NCBI RefSeq assembly: GCF_027925245.1
Contig: NZ_BSDP01000001.1
Coordinates: forward strand, 3,286,001-3,350,000
Reading direction: 5' to 3'
DNA length: 64,000 bases
DNA from: Agromyces rhizosphaerae
Lineage (GTDB): Bacteria; Actinomycetota; Actinomycetes; Actinomycetales; Microbacteriaceae
Shown: piece after piece, positions 1-10,486 of the stretch
Numbering within the stretch: the stretch's first letter is position 1
How the letters are laid out: each line of letters begins with the position of its first letter
Made by a program: the position numbers and the translations under genes
The notes under the pieces: generated by a model
What the model was told of the DNA's origin: nothing
Databases searched by the model: none
What the model saw: only the letters and a program-made list of their open reading frames with translations

Positions 1-267
1 TTCGAGGACGTGCAGAAGCTGCTGCGCGTGCTCGGCAAGCTCGTCGACAAGGGCAACACGGTCATCGTCATCGAGCACAACCTCGACGTCATCAAGTCGG
101 CCGACTGGGTGATCGACCTGGGCCCCGAGGGCGGCTCCGGCGGCGGCACGATCGTCGCCACGGGCACGCCCGAGGAGGTCGCGGCGGTGAAGGAGAGCCA
201 CACCGGGCGGTTCCTCGCCGAGATCCTCGAGGTCGGCCCGTCCGCGCGCGTCGAGGCGGCAAGCTGA
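1..267 (+). CDS. uvrA: UvrA, excinuclease ABC subunit A (C-terminal end, partial)
   Basis: This is the last 88 codons of the DNA damage recognition ATPase of nucleotide excision repair; the reading frame is already open at base 1. The visible part holds the end of the second ABC ATPase domain, with the H-loop segment [12 protein letters not shown] and the family-typical GPEGG and GTPEE stretches that close UvrA. It lies five bases before uvrC, so damage recognition and incision subunits are probably cotranscribed. The 5' part lies outside the window, so the zinc modules and Walker A motifs cannot be checked. Confidence 0.95.
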   Translation, partial: FEDVQKLLRVLGKLVDKGNTVIVIEHNLDVIKSADWVIDLGPEGGSGGGTIVATGTPEEVAAVKESHTGRFLAEILEVGPSARVEAAS

Positions 268-272
268 GCGGG

Positions 273-2213
273 ATGCGCGACACCGTCCCGTACCGGCCGA
301 AGGCGGGGGAGATCCCGACCCGGCCGGGCGTGTACCGGTTCCGCGACGAGAGCGGGCGGGTGCTCTACGTCGGCAAGGCGAAGAACCTCCGGTCGCGGCT
401 GTCGAACTACTTCGTGCCGCTGCGCAGCCTGCACGAGCGCACGCGGCGCATGGTGCTCACCGCGGCGTCCGTCGAGTGGACCGTCGTCGGCGGCGACGTC
501 GACGCGCTCCAGCTCGAGTACACCTGGATCAAGGAGTTCGACCCGCCGTTCAACGTCAAGTACCGCGACGACAAGTCCTACCCGTACATCGCGGTCACCC
601 TCGCCGACGAGGCGCCGCGGGCCATCGTCACGCGCCGGGCGAACATCCCGGGCGCGAAGTACTTCGGCCCGTACCCGAAGGTCTGGGCGGCGCAGGAGAC
701 CCTCGACCTGCTGCGCACGATCTTCCCGACGCGCGCCTGCAAGGACTCCGACTACAAGCGCGCCATGGCCACGGGCAAGCCGTGCTTCCTCGGCCAGATC
801 GGGCGCTGCTTCGGCCCGTGCTCGGGCACCGTGGGCATCGCCGAGCACCGGCACCACGTCGACGAGTTCGTCGCGTTCATGCAGAACCAGGACAGCCGCA
901 TCATCGACGAGCTCGAGCGGCAGATGCGCGAGGCGGCGGCCGCGCAGGACTACGAGCAGGCGGCTCGCCGGCGCGACCAGCTGGCGGCCGCGCGGTCGTT
1001 CTTCGAGAAGACCGCGGTGGTGCTGCGCGACTCCGTCGACGTCGACCTGTTCGGCATCGAGCACGACGAGCTGTCGGCGGCGGTGCAGCTGTTCCGCGTG
1101 CGCAAGGGTCGCATCCGGGCGGTGCGCGCATGGACGGTCGACAAGGAGCTCGACGTCGGGCTCGGCGATCTCGTCGACTCCGTGCTCCAGAATGTCTACG
1201 GCGGGGTCGAGTCGCCGCCGGCCGAGGTCGTCGTGCCCGAGCTGCCCGACGACGCCGAGGCGCTGCAGTCCTGGCTGGAGTCGATCGCCGGGCGCCGCGT
1301 GCGGCTGAAGGTGGCGCAGCGCGGCGACAAGGCGGCCCTGCTCGAGACCGCCCGCCAGAACGCCGCGCACGCGCTCATGCTGGCGAAGACCCGCCGCAGC
1401 GCCGACTTCACCGCCCGGTCGCAGGCCCTGGAGGACATCCAGGAGGCACTCGACATGGCGGATGCCCCGCTGCGCATGGAGTGCTTCGACGTCTCGCACC
1501 TGTCGGGCACGAACATCGTCGCCTCGATGGTCGTGTTCGAGGACGGCCTGCCGCGCAAGGACGAGTACCGGCGCTTCACGATCCCCGAGTACGCCGACGA
1601 CACCGAGGCGCTGCACCAGGTGCTGACCCGGCGCCTCGCGTACCTGCGCGGCGACGGGCCGGGGGAGGACGGGGCGAACGGCACGGATGCCCCCGAGGGC
1701 GAGGTGCCCGCAGGCGACGGCGTCCCTGCCGACGACCCCGCCACGACCGGCCGGAGGAAGAAGTTCGCCTACCGGCCGAACCTGCTCATCGTCGACGGGG
1801 GCGAGCCGCAGGTCGCGGCAGCCGCCCGCGCGCTCGAGGAGAGCGGTGTTCGTGGCATCCGGGTCTGCGGCATCGCCAAGCGTCTCGAGGAGATCTGGAC
1901 GCCCGAGTCGCCGTTCCCGGTGGTGCTCCCGCGCAACAGCGAGGCGCTGTTCATGTTGCAGCGCATCCGCGACGAGGCGCACCGGTTCGCGATCACCCAC
2001 CAGCGCCAGCGCCGGAAGCGCGACATCGGCTCCGTGCTCGCCGAGGTGCCCGGCCTCGGCCCCGCGCGCGTGAAGGAGCTGCTCCGGCACTTCGGGTCGG
2101 TGACCCGCCTGCGTTCGGCGAGCGTGGACGAGATCGCCGAGGTGAAGGGCGTCGGCCCGGCGACCGCGGAGGCCGTCCATCGTCACCTGCACCCCGAGCC
2201 CGCCGGTCGGTAG
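273..2213 (+). CDS. uvrC: UvrC, excinuclease ABC subunit C
   Basis: UvrC makes both incisions around a lesion in nucleotide excision repair. The 646-residue product has the GIY-YIG nuclease motif at the start (GVY at 19-21, YVG at 32-34), a UVR helical pair around residues 205-240 that contacts UvrB, an RNase H-like second nuclease domain with the conserved FDVSHLSG stretch, and two helix-hairpin-helix motifs at the end ([13 protein letters not shown] and [12 protein letters not shown]). A polar, low-complexity insert of about 30 residues ([10 protein letters not shown] onward, near 468-495) interrupts the second half; it reads like a disordered loop and does not break the frame. The ATG lies five bases after uvrA. 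Confidence 0.97.
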   Translation: MRDTVPYRPKAGEIPTRPGVYRFRDESGRVLYVGKAKNLRSRLSNYFVPLRSLHERTRRMVLTAASVEWTVVGGDVDALQLEYTWIKEFDPPFNVKYRDDKSYPYIAVTLADEAPRAIVTRRANIPGAKYFGPYPKVWAAQETLDLLRTIFPTRACKDSDYKRAMATGKPCFLGQIGRCFGPCSGTVGIAEHRHHVDEFVAFMQNQDSRIIDELERQMREAAAAQDYEQAARRRDQLAAARSFFEKTAVVLRDSVDVDLFGIEHDELSAAVQLFRVRKGRIRAVRAWTVDKELDVGLGDLVDSVLQNVYGGVESPPAEVVVPELPDDAEALQSWLESIAGRRVRLKVAQRGDKAALLETARQNAAHALMLAKTRRSADFTARSQALEDIQEALDMADAPLRMECFDVSHLSGTNIVASMVVFEDGLPRKDEYRRFTIPEYADDTEALHQVLTRRLAYLRGDGPGEDGANGTDAPEGEVPAGDGVPADDPATTGRRKKFAYRPNLLIVDGGEPQVAAAARALEESGVRGIRVCGIAKRLEEIWTPESPFPVVLPRNSEALFMLQRIRDEAHRFAITHQRQRRKRDIGSVLAEVPGLGPARVKELLRHFGSVTRLRSASVDEIAEVKGVGPATAEAVHRHLHPEPAGR

Positions 2214-2251
2214 GCTGGGACGCGGGTGGACGAGAGGGGGACCGGGACCGC

Positions 2252-3127
2252 ATGAGCGACGAACGGGTGCGCCAGGAGATGCTCATCGTCACCGGCATGT
2301 CCGGAGCCGGCCGTTCCACCGTCGCGAACTCGCTGGAGGACCTCGGCTGGTACGTCGTCGACAACCTGCCCCCGCAGATGCTCCGCCCGCTCGTCGAGCT
2401 CGTCGAGCGCGCGGGCGCGACGCTGCCGCGCATCGCCGCGGTCGTCGACATCCGCGGCGGCGACTTCTTCTCGGAGCTGCAGGAGATCGTCATGGCCCTG
2501 CGCACGGGCCTCAACCTGCGCGTGATCTTCCTCGACGCGACGGATGCCGCGCTGGTGCGGCGATTCGAGTCGGTGCGCCGCCCGCATCCGCTGCAGGGCG
2601 ACGGCACGATCCTCGACGGCATCACGGCCGAGCGGTCGCGCGTGGCCGAGCTCAAGGCGTCGAGCGACGTCATCATCGACACCAGCGAGCTGAACGTGCA
2701 CCAGCTCGCGTCGACGATCCGCGACGCGTTCGCGGCCGCCGACGCGGCCGAGCTGAGCGTGACGGTCATGAGCTTCGGGTTCAAGTACGGCCTGCCGCCC
2801 GACGCCGACCTGGTGGCCGACGCGCGGTTCCTGCCGAACCCGTTCTGGAACCCCGACCTGCGCGCGCTGACGGGCGAGTCCGACGCCGTGGCACGCTACG
2901 TGCTCGAGCAGGAGGGTGCCGGCGAGTTCCTCGACGGGTACGCTCGTGTCCTCGGCACCGTGTTCGACGGGTACCAGCGCGAGAACAAGCGTCACGCGAC
3001 CGTGGCGATCGGATGCACCGGCGGGAAGCACCGCTCGGTGGCGATCGCCGAGGCGATGGCGACGCGGCTGCGGGGGGTGCCCGGGCTCGCGGTGAGCATC
3101 AGGCACCGCGACCTCGGCCGCGAATAG
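2252..3127 (+). CDS. rapZ: RapZ/YvcJ-family nucleotide-binding protein
   Basis: This P-loop protein belongs to the RapZ family, which binds GTP/ATP; in E. coli it controls glucosamine-6-phosphate synthase through small RNAs, but the role in actinobacteria is less clear. The 291-residue product has Walker A GMSGAGRS at 15-22, an invariant DNLPPQ segment shortly after and the family signature [10 protein letters not shown] near the C terminus. The frame is open far upstream inside uvrC, but homology begins only at the ATG at 2252. The order uvrC-rapZ-whiA is conserved in actinobacteria and firmicutes. A TAGGCT hexamer overlapping the uvrC stop (2211-2216) could be a promoter for this gene. Confidence 0.95.
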   Translation: MSDERVRQEMLIVTGMSGAGRSTVANSLEDLGWYVVDNLPPQMLRPLVELVERAGATLPRIAAVVDIRGGDFFSELQEIVMALRTGLNLRVIFLDATDAALVRRFESVRRPHPLQGDGTILDGITAERSRVAELKASSDVIIDTSELNVHQLASTIRDAFAAADAAELSVTVMSFGFKYGLPPDADLVADARFLPNPFWNPDLRALTGESDAVARYVLEQEGAGEFLDGYARVLGTVFDGYQRENKRHATVAIGCTGGKHRSVAIAEAMATRLRGVPGLAVSIRHRDLGRE

Positions 3128-3157
3128 GAACACGCCCGAAGCGAGGCGAACGACAGG

Positions 3158-4147
3158 ATGGACACACGATTGGCGCTGACAGCCGACGTCAAGGACGAGC
3201 TTGCCCGGTTCGAGGTGAGTCGCACGAGCGTGCGGGCCGCCGAGCTGGCCTCGCTGCTGCGATTCGCGGGCGGACTGCACGTGATCTCGAACCGCATCGC
3301 GGTGGAGGCCGAGGTCGACTCGGTCGCGATCGCCCGGCGGGCGGCGCGTGACCTCGCGGAGCTCTACGGCGTGCGGGCCGACGTCTCGGTGACCTCATCG
3401 GGTGCGACCCGGCGCGGCGACCAGTACCTCGTGCGGGTGCTCGAGGGCGGCGAGACGCTGGCGCGCCAGACGGGACTGCTCGACGCGCGGCGCCGGCCGG
3501 TGCGAGGCCTGCCGAACCGGCTGACGACGGGCTCGCGCGAGGAGGTCGCCGGCGTCTGGCGCGGCGCGTTCCTCGCGCGGGGCAGCCTGACCGACCCCGG
3601 GCGATCGGCGGCACTCGAGATCACGTGCCCGGGCAACGAGTCGGCCATGGCGCTGGTCGGTGCCGCGGGCCGGCTCTCGATCCCGGCGAAGGCGCGCGAG
3701 GTGCGCGGCGTGCACCGGGTGGTCATCCGCGACGGGGAGGCCATCGGCGCGATGCTCTCCGAGATGGGCGCGGCCGGCACGGTGCGCAACTGGGAGGAGC
3801 TGCGGCAGCGCCGCGAGGTGCGCGCGACGGCGAACCGCCTGGTGAACTTCGACGACGCGAACCTCCGTCGGTCGGCGCAGGCGGCGGTGGCCGCGTGCGC
3901 GCGCGTCGAGCGGGCGCTCGAACTGCTCGGCGACGACGTGCCAGAGCACCTCGGCTACGCCGGCAGGCTGCGCCTGGCCCACCGCGACGCCAGCCTCGAC
4001 GAGCTCGGGCACCACGCGGACCCGCCGATGACCAAGGACGCGGTCGCCGGCCGCATCCGCCGCCTGCTGGCCATGGCCGACAAGAAGGCTGCGGATCTCG
4101 GGGTGCCCGACACCGAGGCGAGCCTCCCGCCCGACCTCGACGTGTGA
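3158..4147 (+). CDS. whiA: WhiA, sporulation/division transcription regulator
   Basis: WhiA is a DNA-binding protein with an N-terminal domain derived from LAGLIDADG endonucleases and a C-terminal helix-turn-helix. In streptomycetes it works with WhiB to switch growth to sporulation; in non-sporulating actinobacteria it is linked to cell division. The 329-residue length is normal. The start [18 protein letters not shown] and the C-terminal DNA-binding region ([19 protein letters not shown] followed by the conserved [20 protein letters not shown] segment) are family-typical. It follows rapZ by 30 bases. The next gene, sodA, appears to have its own promoter. Confidence 0.96.
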   Translation: MDTRLALTADVKDELARFEVSRTSVRAAELASLLRFAGGLHVISNRIAVEAEVDSVAIARRAARDLAELYGVRADVSVTSSGATRRGDQYLVRVLEGGETLARQTGLLDARRRPVRGLPNRLTTGSREEVAGVWRGAFLARGSLTDPGRSAALEITCPGNESAMALVGAAGRLSIPAKAREVRGVHRVVIRDGEAIGAMLSEMGAAGTVRNWEELRQRREVRATANRLVNFDDANLRRSAQAAVAACARVERALELLGDDVPEHLGYAGRLRLAHRDASLDELGHHADPPMTKDAVAGRIRRLLAMADKKAADLGVPDTEASLPPDLDV

Positions 4148-4160
4148 GATCGCGTCACGG

Positions 4161-4191
4161 TCCGCGGTGCACCGCGGAACGTGAATAGACT
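4161..4191 (+). promoter_or_regulatory. sodA promoter region with an 18-bp perfect palindrome
   Basis: TCCGCGGTGCACCGCGGA at 4161-4178 is a perfect palindrome. A TAGACT -10 hexamer follows at 4186-4191, which puts the expected -35 position inside the palindrome. It may be an operator for sodA or the 3' hairpin of the whiA transcript; no T-tract follows, which leans towards an operator. The leader from the inferred start to sodA would be about 50 bases. Confidence 0.5.
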
Positions 4192-4250
4192 CGAAAGGGT
4201 CGCTCGACGCCGGCCGCGGAGCGTGCGCCGGCAGCTGACAAGGAGAAGCA

Positions 4251-4877
4251 ATGGCTGAATACACACTGCCCGATCTCGCCTACGACTACTCGGCGCTCGC
4301 GCCCAGTATCAGCGGCACCATCATGGAGCTGCACCACTCCAAGCACCACCAGGCGTACGTGACGGGCGCCAACACGGCGCTGGCGCAGCTCGCCGAGGCG
4401 CGCGAGACCGGCAACCTGGCCAACGTGAACAAGCTCGAGAAGGACCTCGCGTTCAACCTCGGGGGTCACGTGAACCACTCGATCTTCTGGACGAACATGT
4501 CGCCCGACGGCGGCGACAAGCCGACCGGCGAGCTGGCCGCGGCGATCGACGACCACTTCGGCTCGTTCGACGCGTTCCAGGCGCACTTCGCGGCGACCGC
4601 CATGGGCGTGCAGGGCTCGGGCTGGGCCGTGCTCGCGTGGGACTCGATCGGCGAGCGCATCGTCGTGCTGCAGTTCTTCGACCAGCAGGCGAACCTCCCG
4701 GCGGGCATCGTTCCGCTGCTCATGCTCGACGTCTGGGAGCACGCCTACTACCTCGACTACAGGAACGTGCGCGCGGACTACGTGACCGCGTTCTGGAACA
4801 TCGTCGACTGGGCGAACGTCCAGCAGCGCTTCGAGACGGCCCGCGAGAAGACCTCGGGGCTGCTGCTACTGTCATAG
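4251..4877 (+). CDS. sodA: Superoxide dismutase (Fe/Mn family)
   Basis: The enzyme dismutates superoxide to oxygen and hydrogen peroxide in the cytoplasm. The 208-residue product carries the expected metal ligands: His28 in the HHSKHHQ segment, a second histidine in the HVNHSIFW segment near 80, and Asp160 and His164 in DVWEHAY. The segment [10 protein letters not shown] before the last ligands is typical of Mn-type and cambialistic enzymes, but metal choice cannot be decided from sequence alone. AAGGAGA lies just before the ATG. A strong hairpin directly after the stop isolates it from gap. Confidence 0.97.
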   Translation: MAEYTLPDLAYDYSALAPSISGTIMELHHSKHHQAYVTGANTALAQLAEARETGNLANVNKLEKDLAFNLGGHVNHSIFWTNMSPDGGDKPTGELAAAIDDHFGSFDAFQAHFAATAMGVQGSGWAVLAWDSIGERIVVLQFFDQQANLPAGIVPLLMLDVWEHAYYLDYRNVRADYVTAFWNIVDWANVQQRFETAREKTSGLLLLS

Positions 4878-5981
<1,104 letters not shown>

Positions 5982-5991
5982 CGAGGTTCGC

Positions 5992-7206
5992 ATGACGCTG
6001 CGCACCATCGATTCGCTGGGTCCGCTCGGCGGCACGCGTGTCGTCGTCCGGTGCGACCTGAACGTCCCGCTCGCGGACGGCAGGATCACGGACGACGGCC
6101 GCGTGCGCGCCTCGGTGCCCACCATCACCGCGCTGCTCGAGCAGGGCGCGCGGGTGATCGTGATCTCGCACCTGGGCCGCCCGGGCGGCGCGCCCGACCC
6201 GAAGTACTCGCTGGCCCCCGCGGCCGCGCGGCTGGGGGAGCTCCTCGGCCGTCCGGTCGCGTTCGCCACCGACACGGTCGGCGAGTCCGCGACCGCCGCG
6301 GTCGACGCCCTGGGCGACGGCGAGGTGCTCGTGCTGGAGAACCTCAGGTTCAACCCGGAGGAGACCAGCAAGGACGCCGCCGAGCGCGCCGTCTTCGCCG
6401 GGAAGCTGGCGGAGTTCGCCGACGCGGTGGTCTCCGACGGCTTCGGCGTCGTGCACCGCAAGCAGGCGAGCGTCTACGAGCTCGTCGAGGCGCGTCCGAG
6501 CGCCGCGGGCCTGCTCATCGCCGCCGAGCTCGACGTGCTGGACCGCCTCACCGAGAACCCCGAGCGGCCCTACGCGGTCGTGCTGGGCGGCTCGAAGGTG
6601 TCCGACAAGCTCGGCGTGATCGAGCACCTCCTGCCGCGGGTCGACAGCCTGCTCATCGGCGGGGGCATGCTCTTCACGTTCCTCGCGGCGCAGGGCCACA
6701 AGGTCGGCTCGAGCCTGCTCGAGAGCGACCAGATCGAGACGGTGCAGGGCTACCTCGCCGAGGCCGAGCGCCTGGGCGTGCAGATCGTGCTGCCGACCGA
6801 CGTGGTCGTCGCCGCGTCGTTCAGCGCCGACGCCGACCACGTCGTGCGGCCCGCCGACGCGATCGAGGACACCCCGTTCGGGGCGTCGGGCCTCGGGCTC
6901 GACATCGGTCCCGACACCGCCGCGGCGTTCGCCGACGTCATCCGCTCGTCGAAGACGGTGTTCTGGAACGGCCCGATGGGCGTGTTCGAGCTCGCGCCGT
7001 TCGCGGCCGGCACCAAGGCGATCGCCGGAGCCCTGACCGAGGTCGACGGCCTCAGCGTGGTCGGCGGCGGCGATTCCGCGGCAGCGGTGCGCGTACTCGG
7101 GTTCGACGACGACGCCTTCGGGCACATCTCGACGGGCGGGGGCGCGAGCCTCGAGTTCCTCGAGGGCAAGAAGCTCCCCGGACTGGAGGTCCTCGGATGG
7201 CAGTGA
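5992..7206 (+). CDS. pgk: Phosphoglycerate kinase
   Basis: The enzyme transfers phosphate from 1,3-bisphosphoglycerate to ADP. The 404-residue product shows the substrate-binding N domain (VVVRCDLNVPL near 17-27 and ISHLGRPGG near 60) and the nucleotide-binding C domain with the late GGGDSAAAV and STGGGASLEFLEG motifs. It starts ten bases after the gap stop and its stop overlaps the tpiA start, so the three glycolytic genes are translationally linked. Confidence 0.98.
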   Translation: MTLRTIDSLGPLGGTRVVVRCDLNVPLADGRITDDGRVRASVPTITALLEQGARVIVISHLGRPGGAPDPKYSLAPAAARLGELLGRPVAFATDTVGESATAAVDALGDGEVLVLENLRFNPEETSKDAAERAVFAGKLAEFADAVVSDGFGVVHRKQASVYELVEARPSAAGLLIAAELDVLDRLTENPERPYAVVLGGSKVSDKLGVIEHLLPRVDSLLIGGGMLFTFLAAQGHKVGSSLLESDQIETVQGYLAEAERLGVQIVLPTDVVVAASFSADADHVVRPADAIEDTPFGASGLGLDIGPDTAAAFADVIRSSKTVFWNGPMGVFELAPFAAGTKAIAGALTEVDGLSVVGGGDSAAAVRVLGFDDDAFGHISTGGGASLEFLEGKKLPGLEVLGWQ

Positions 7207-7985
7207 GCCGCGTCCCGCTCATCGCGGGCAACTGGAAGATGAACCTCGATCACCTGCAGGCGATCGCGTTCGTGCAGAAGCTGGCGTGGAGCCTCGCCGA
7301 CGCGAAGCACGACTTCGCTGCGGTCGAGGTGGCGGTCTTCCCGCCGTTCACCGATCTCCGCTCGGTGCAGACGCTGGTCGCGGCCGACAAGCTGCCGCTC
7401 GCGTACGGCGGGCAGGACCTCTCCGCGCAGGACTCCGGTGCGTACACCGGCGAGATCCCGGGCGGCTTCCTGAAGCAGCTCGACTGCGGCTACGTGATCA
7501 TCGGGCACTCCGAGCGACGCACGATGCACGCGGAGACCGACGAGGTCGTCGCGGCCAAGGTGCAGGCGGCGCTCCGCCACGACCTCGTGCCGATCATCTG
7601 CGTCGGCGAGACGGCGGAGGACCTCGAGGAGCACGGCCCGAGCGCCGTGCCCGTGGCGCAGCTGAAGGCCGCGCTCGCGGGCGTGTCCTCGGCGGCCGAC
7701 ATCGTGGTCGCGTACGAGCCGGTCTGGGCGATCGGCTCCGGCCAGGCGGCGACGCCCGAGCAGGCGGAGCAGGTCGCGGCCGCGCTGCGCGCGACGCTCG
7801 CGGAGACGCTCGGCGAGGACGTGGCGGCGAAGACGCGCATCCTCTACGGCGGTTCGGTGAAGGCCGCGAACATCGCGGGCTTCATGCGCGAGCCGAACGT
7901 GGACGGCGCGCTGGTCGGCGGTGCGAGCCTCGACATCGACGAGTTCTCGAGCATCGCGCGGTTCCAGAAGCACGTCGGCGTCTGA
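7197..7985 (+). CDS. tpiA: Triosephosphate isomerase
   Basis: The enzyme interconverts dihydroxyacetone phosphate and glyceraldehyde-3-phosphate. The 262-residue TIM barrel begins with IAGNWKMN, has the electrophile His104 in IIGHSERR, the catalytic Glu174 in AYEPVWAIG and the phosphate-binding YGGSVK. The ATG at 7197 overlaps the last ten bases of pgk; a GTG at 7203 is an alternative that would not change the fold. The frame continues open far upstream only as a shadow inside pgk. Confidence 0.97.
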   Translation: MAVSRVPLIAGNWKMNLDHLQAIAFVQKLAWSLADAKHDFAAVEVAVFPPFTDLRSVQTLVAADKLPLAYGGQDLSAQDSGAYTGEIPGGFLKQLDCGYVIIGHSERRTMHAETDEVVAAKVQAALRHDLVPIICVGETAEDLEEHGPSAVPVAQLKAALAGVSSAADIVVAYEPVWAIGSGQAATPEQAEQVAAALRATLAETLGEDVAAKTRILYGGSVKAANIAGFMREPNVDGALVGGASLDIDEFSSIARFQKHVGV

Positions 7986-8014
7986 GGGTGTCGGCGGGCG
8001 CACAGCCGGCGCCT

Positions 8015-8023
8015 TGCTATGAT
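8015..8023 (+). promoter_or_regulatory. Candidate extended -10 promoter for secG-rbpA
   Basis: TGCTATGAT, an extended -10 (TGn plus TATGAT), lies 30 bases after tpiA and 46 bases before the secG start. No clear -35 is visible, which fits an extended -10 promoter. It would allow secG and rbpA to be expressed separately from the glycolytic genes. Confidence 0.45.
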
Positions 8024-8069
8024 CGACTGATGTCTGCGCGGCACCGCCGCGCCTCGGAAAGGGTTCTAC

Positions 8070-8321
8070 GTGGATATTCTCCAGGTCGTGCTGCAGGTCC
8101 TGCTGGGCCTGACCAGCCTCCTGCTGACGCTGCTCATCCTGCTGCACAAGGGTCGCGGTGGCGGCCTGTCCGACATGTTCGGCGGCGGAATGACGTCCAG
8201 CCTCGGCGCCTCCGGCGTCGCGGAGCGGAACCTCAATCGCATCACCGTGGTGCTCGGACTCGTCTGGGTCTCGTGCATCGTGGTCCTGGGACTCATCACC
8301 AAGTTCGACACCGGCATCTGA
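8070..8321 (+). CDS. secG: SecG, preprotein translocase subunit
   Basis: SecG is the small accessory subunit of the SecYEG channel in the cytoplasmic membrane. The 83-residue product has two hydrophobic segments, about 4-24 and 56-76, joined by a glycine-rich loop with the family hallmark GRGGGLSDMFGG. The GTG start at 8070 gives the normal SecG N terminus (MDILQVVLQVLLG). The position after tpiA is the conserved bacterial arrangement. Confidence 0.95.
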   Translation: MDILQVVLQVLLGLTSLLLTLLILLHKGRGGGLSDMFGGGMTSSLGASGVAERNLNRITVVLGLVWVSCIVVLGLITKFDTGI

Positions 8322-8332
8322 CGGAGGCCTCA

Positions 8333-8692
8333 GTGGTATCGGGTAACAGCGCAATCCGCGGCTCGCGCGTCGGCGCGGGCCCCATGGGCGAGCAGGATCA
8401 CGGGTACCACGCCGAGCGCGTGGCGGTCAGCTACTGGGACTCGCTCGGCAACGAGACCGTGCGGTACTTCTCGGCGACCCTGCCCGAGGAGGAGATCCCG
8501 GACGTCATCGACAGCCCCTCGACGGGTCTGCCCGCCGGTCGCGACAAGGACAACCCGCCGTCCGAGCAGAAGGCAGAGCCCTACAAGACGCACCTCGCCT
8601 ACGTGAAGGAGCGTCGGTCGGAGGACGAGGCCGAGCAGCTGCTCGACGAGGCGCTGCAGCAGCTGCGCGCGCGTCGCGGGCAGAGCTCCTGA
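8333..8692 (+). CDS. rbpA: RbpA, RNA polymerase-binding transcription activator
   Basis: RbpA is an actinobacterial protein that binds sigma A/sigma B and the RNA polymerase core and stabilises the open complex. The 119-residue product starts at GTG 8333 and has the conserved N-terminal tail NSAIRGSRVGAGPMGE (5-20) and the C-terminal sigma-interacting helix region (THLAYVKERRSEDEAEQLL). The central domain aligns by eye with the zinc-binding form, but the cysteines are replaced: WxC is W-D (35-36) and the CPxCG pair is SPSTG (61-65). The whole protein has no cysteine, so this is a zinc-free RbpA. It lies 11 bases after secG. Confidence 0.9.
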   Translation: MVSGNSAIRGSRVGAGPMGEQDHGYHAERVAVSYWDSLGNETVRYFSATLPEEEIPDVIDSPSTGLPAGRDKDNPPSEQKAEPYKTHLAYVKERRSEDEAEQLLDEALQQLRARRGQSS

Positions 8693-8720
8693 CGCTCCGC
8701 CGAACGTACCGATCACGCGA

Positions 8721-8752
8721 AACGGCCCGACCGGGATTCCGGTCGGGCCGTT
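8721..8752. terminator. Bidirectional terminator between rbpA and pgl
   Basis: A 14-base-pair perfect inverted repeat, AACGGCCCGACCGG and its complement around a GATT loop, sits between the convergent rbpA and pgl genes. It can end transcripts from either side. Confidence 0.85.
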
Positions 8753-8777
8753 CGTGCGTTCGGGCGCTGCCCGTGCG

Positions 8778-9548
8778 TCAGTAGTCGGGCGCGATGAGCT
8801 GCGGGGGCACCTCGGCCGCCGCCTCGCCGTCGACGAAGAACACCGTGCGCCGGCGGCCCTTGATGCCCGCGACGGGAACCTCGTCGCGGCTCGCGCCGGC
8901 GAGGGCCAGGCCGAGGGCCGAGGCCTTGTCGCCGCCCGCGAGCACCATCCAGACGCGCTCGGAGGCGTTCAGCACCGGGCGCGTCAGGCTCAGCCGCTCG
9001 GGCGGGGGCTTCGGCGACTGCCGCACGGCGATCACCGTGCGGTCGGTCACGCCGATGCCGGACCGGTGCGGGAACAACGAGGCGATGTGGCCGTCGGGTC
9101 CGACGCCGAGGAACGTGATGTCGAACACCGGGTGGTCGTCGTCGCCGGCTGCGAACTCGCGGAGCGTCGCGGCGTAGGCGTCCGCGGCCTCGTCCAGGTC
9201 GAGCCCGGAGTCGGAGGCCGGCATCGCGTGCACCTTGCCGGAGTCCACCGGTACGTGGTCGAGCAGCGCCTCCCACGCCTGGGCGTCGTTGCGCTCGCGG
9301 TCGCCGCCGGGCACCCAGCGGTCGTCGCCCCACCAGAAGTGCAGGCGGTCCCAGGCGATGGTGTCGGATGCGGGCGAGTGGCGGATCGCGTCGAGCACCG
9401 CGATGCCCATGGAACCGCCCGTCAGCGCGATGTGCAGCTCCGGCTTCTCGTCCAGCAGGTCGAGCACCTTCGTGATGAACCGGGCGGCGACCGCGCTGGC
9501 GAGCGCCGGCTTGCCCGAGTGCACGAGGACGCGTCGGTCGTTGGTCAT
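8778..9548 (-). CDS. pgl: 6-phosphogluconolactonase
   Basis: The enzyme hydrolyses 6-phosphogluconolactone, the product of Zwf, to 6-phosphogluconate. The 256-residue product has the SugarP isomerase-like fold with ALTGGSMG, the FWWGDDRWV segment and LGVGPDGHIASLFP, all typical of the DevB/Pgl family. Its ATG at 9548 overlaps the opcA stop as ATGA. It is the last gene of the tkt-tal-pgi-zwf-opcA-pgl operon. A tandem start CATGACC gives no better candidate. Confidence 0.95.
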   Translation of the reverse strand: MTNDRRVLVHSGKPALASAVAARFITKVLDLLDEKPELHIALTGGSMGIAVLDAIRHSPASDTIAWDRLHFWWGDDRWVPGGDRERNDAQAWEALLDHVPVDSGKVHAMPASDSGLDLDEAADAYAATLREFAAGDDDHPVFDITFLGVGPDGHIASLFPHRSGIGVTDRTVIAVRQSPKPPPERLSLTRPVLNASERVWMVLAGGDKASALGLALAGASRDEVPVAGIKGRRRTVFFVDGEAAAEVPPQLIAPDY

Positions 9549-10486
9549 GCAGCGGTTCCTTCCGGGTGGCAGAGCGGCAGTCCGTCGACGAGCACCTCGC
9601 CGTAGAGCTCGTCGGGGTCGAGCCGGCGCAGCTCGTCGGCGAGGCAGTCGCGCAGGTTGCGGCGGGGGAGCGCGACGTCGTGCTCGGGCTGGCCGGGCTG
9701 GCGCAGCCGGGCGACCGACGGCACGTCCCGCAGCAGCTCGATCGGGCCGGTCGAGCGGTGCAGCACGACGCCGCGGATGCCGTGCGAGCCCTCCTCGACG
9801 GGTGTCAGGACGAGTTCGACCTCTGCCCCGAGCCGCATGCCGAGCCAGGCGGCGAGCAGCGTGGTGGACGGCGAGTCGATCGCACCGACCACCTCCACCC
9901 TGGTGACGGGCTCGTACGGCGGCTGGTCGAGCACCGCGGCGAGCTGGGCGCGCCACAGGGTCAGGCGGGTCCAGGCGAAGTCGGTGTCGCCGGGCGTGTA
10001 GCGGCCCTCGAGCGCGTGCACCGCGACCTGCGGGTCCGGCTGCGTCGAGGCATCCGTGATCCTGCGCTGCGCGATGCGGCCGAGCGGCGATCGGCCCGGC
10101 ACCTCGGGGGCTGCGCCCGGCCACCACACGGCGACCGGCGCGTCCGGGAGCAGCAGGCCCATGACGAGCCCCTGCGGATCGGTCGCGGTGCCGCCCTTGG
10201 CGTGCAGCACGATGACCTCGCTCGCACCGGCGTCGCCGCCGACGCGGATCTGCGCGTCCAGGCGCGCCTCGGGCGCGTCGGCGTCGAGCGAGATCACGAT
10301 GACGCGCATCGGATGCTCGCGCGACGCGTCGTTCGCGGCCTCGATCGCGTCCTCCTCGAAGCCGTCCTGGGTCGCGATGATGAGCGTCAGCACGCGGCCG
10401 AGGGCCACCGCGCCGCCCTCCTCGCGGATCTTGACGAGTGCCTTCTGGACCTTCGCGGTCGTCGTCTCGGGCAGGTCGACGATCAT
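9545..10486 (-). CDS. opcA: OpcA, glucose-6-phosphate dehydrogenase assembly/allosteric protein
   Basis: OpcA is needed for full activity of glucose-6-phosphate dehydrogenase in cyanobacteria and actinobacteria. The 313-residue product begins MIVDLPETTTAKVQKAL, has the central MGLLLPDAPVAVWWPG stretch that marks the family, and ends in a C-terminal domain with no recognisable catalytic residues. It overlaps both neighbours by four bases (ATGA with zwf upstream and with pgl downstream), which fits production in fixed ratio with its partner Zwf. Confidence 0.94.
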   Translation of the reverse strand: MIVDLPETTTAKVQKALVKIREEGGAVALGRVLTLIIATQDGFEEDAIEAANDASREHPMRVIVISLDADAPEARLDAQIRVGGDAGASEVIVLHAKGGTATDPQGLVMGLLLPDAPVAVWWPGAAPEVPGRSPLGRIAQRRITDASTQPDPQVAVHALEGRYTPGDTDFAWTRLTLWRAQLAAVLDQPPYEPVTRVEVVGAIDSPSTTLLAAWLGMRLGAEVELVLTPVEEGSHGIRGVVLHRSTGPIELLRDVPSVARLRQPGQPEHDVALPRRNLRDCLADELRRLDPDELYGEVLVDGLPLCHPEGTAA

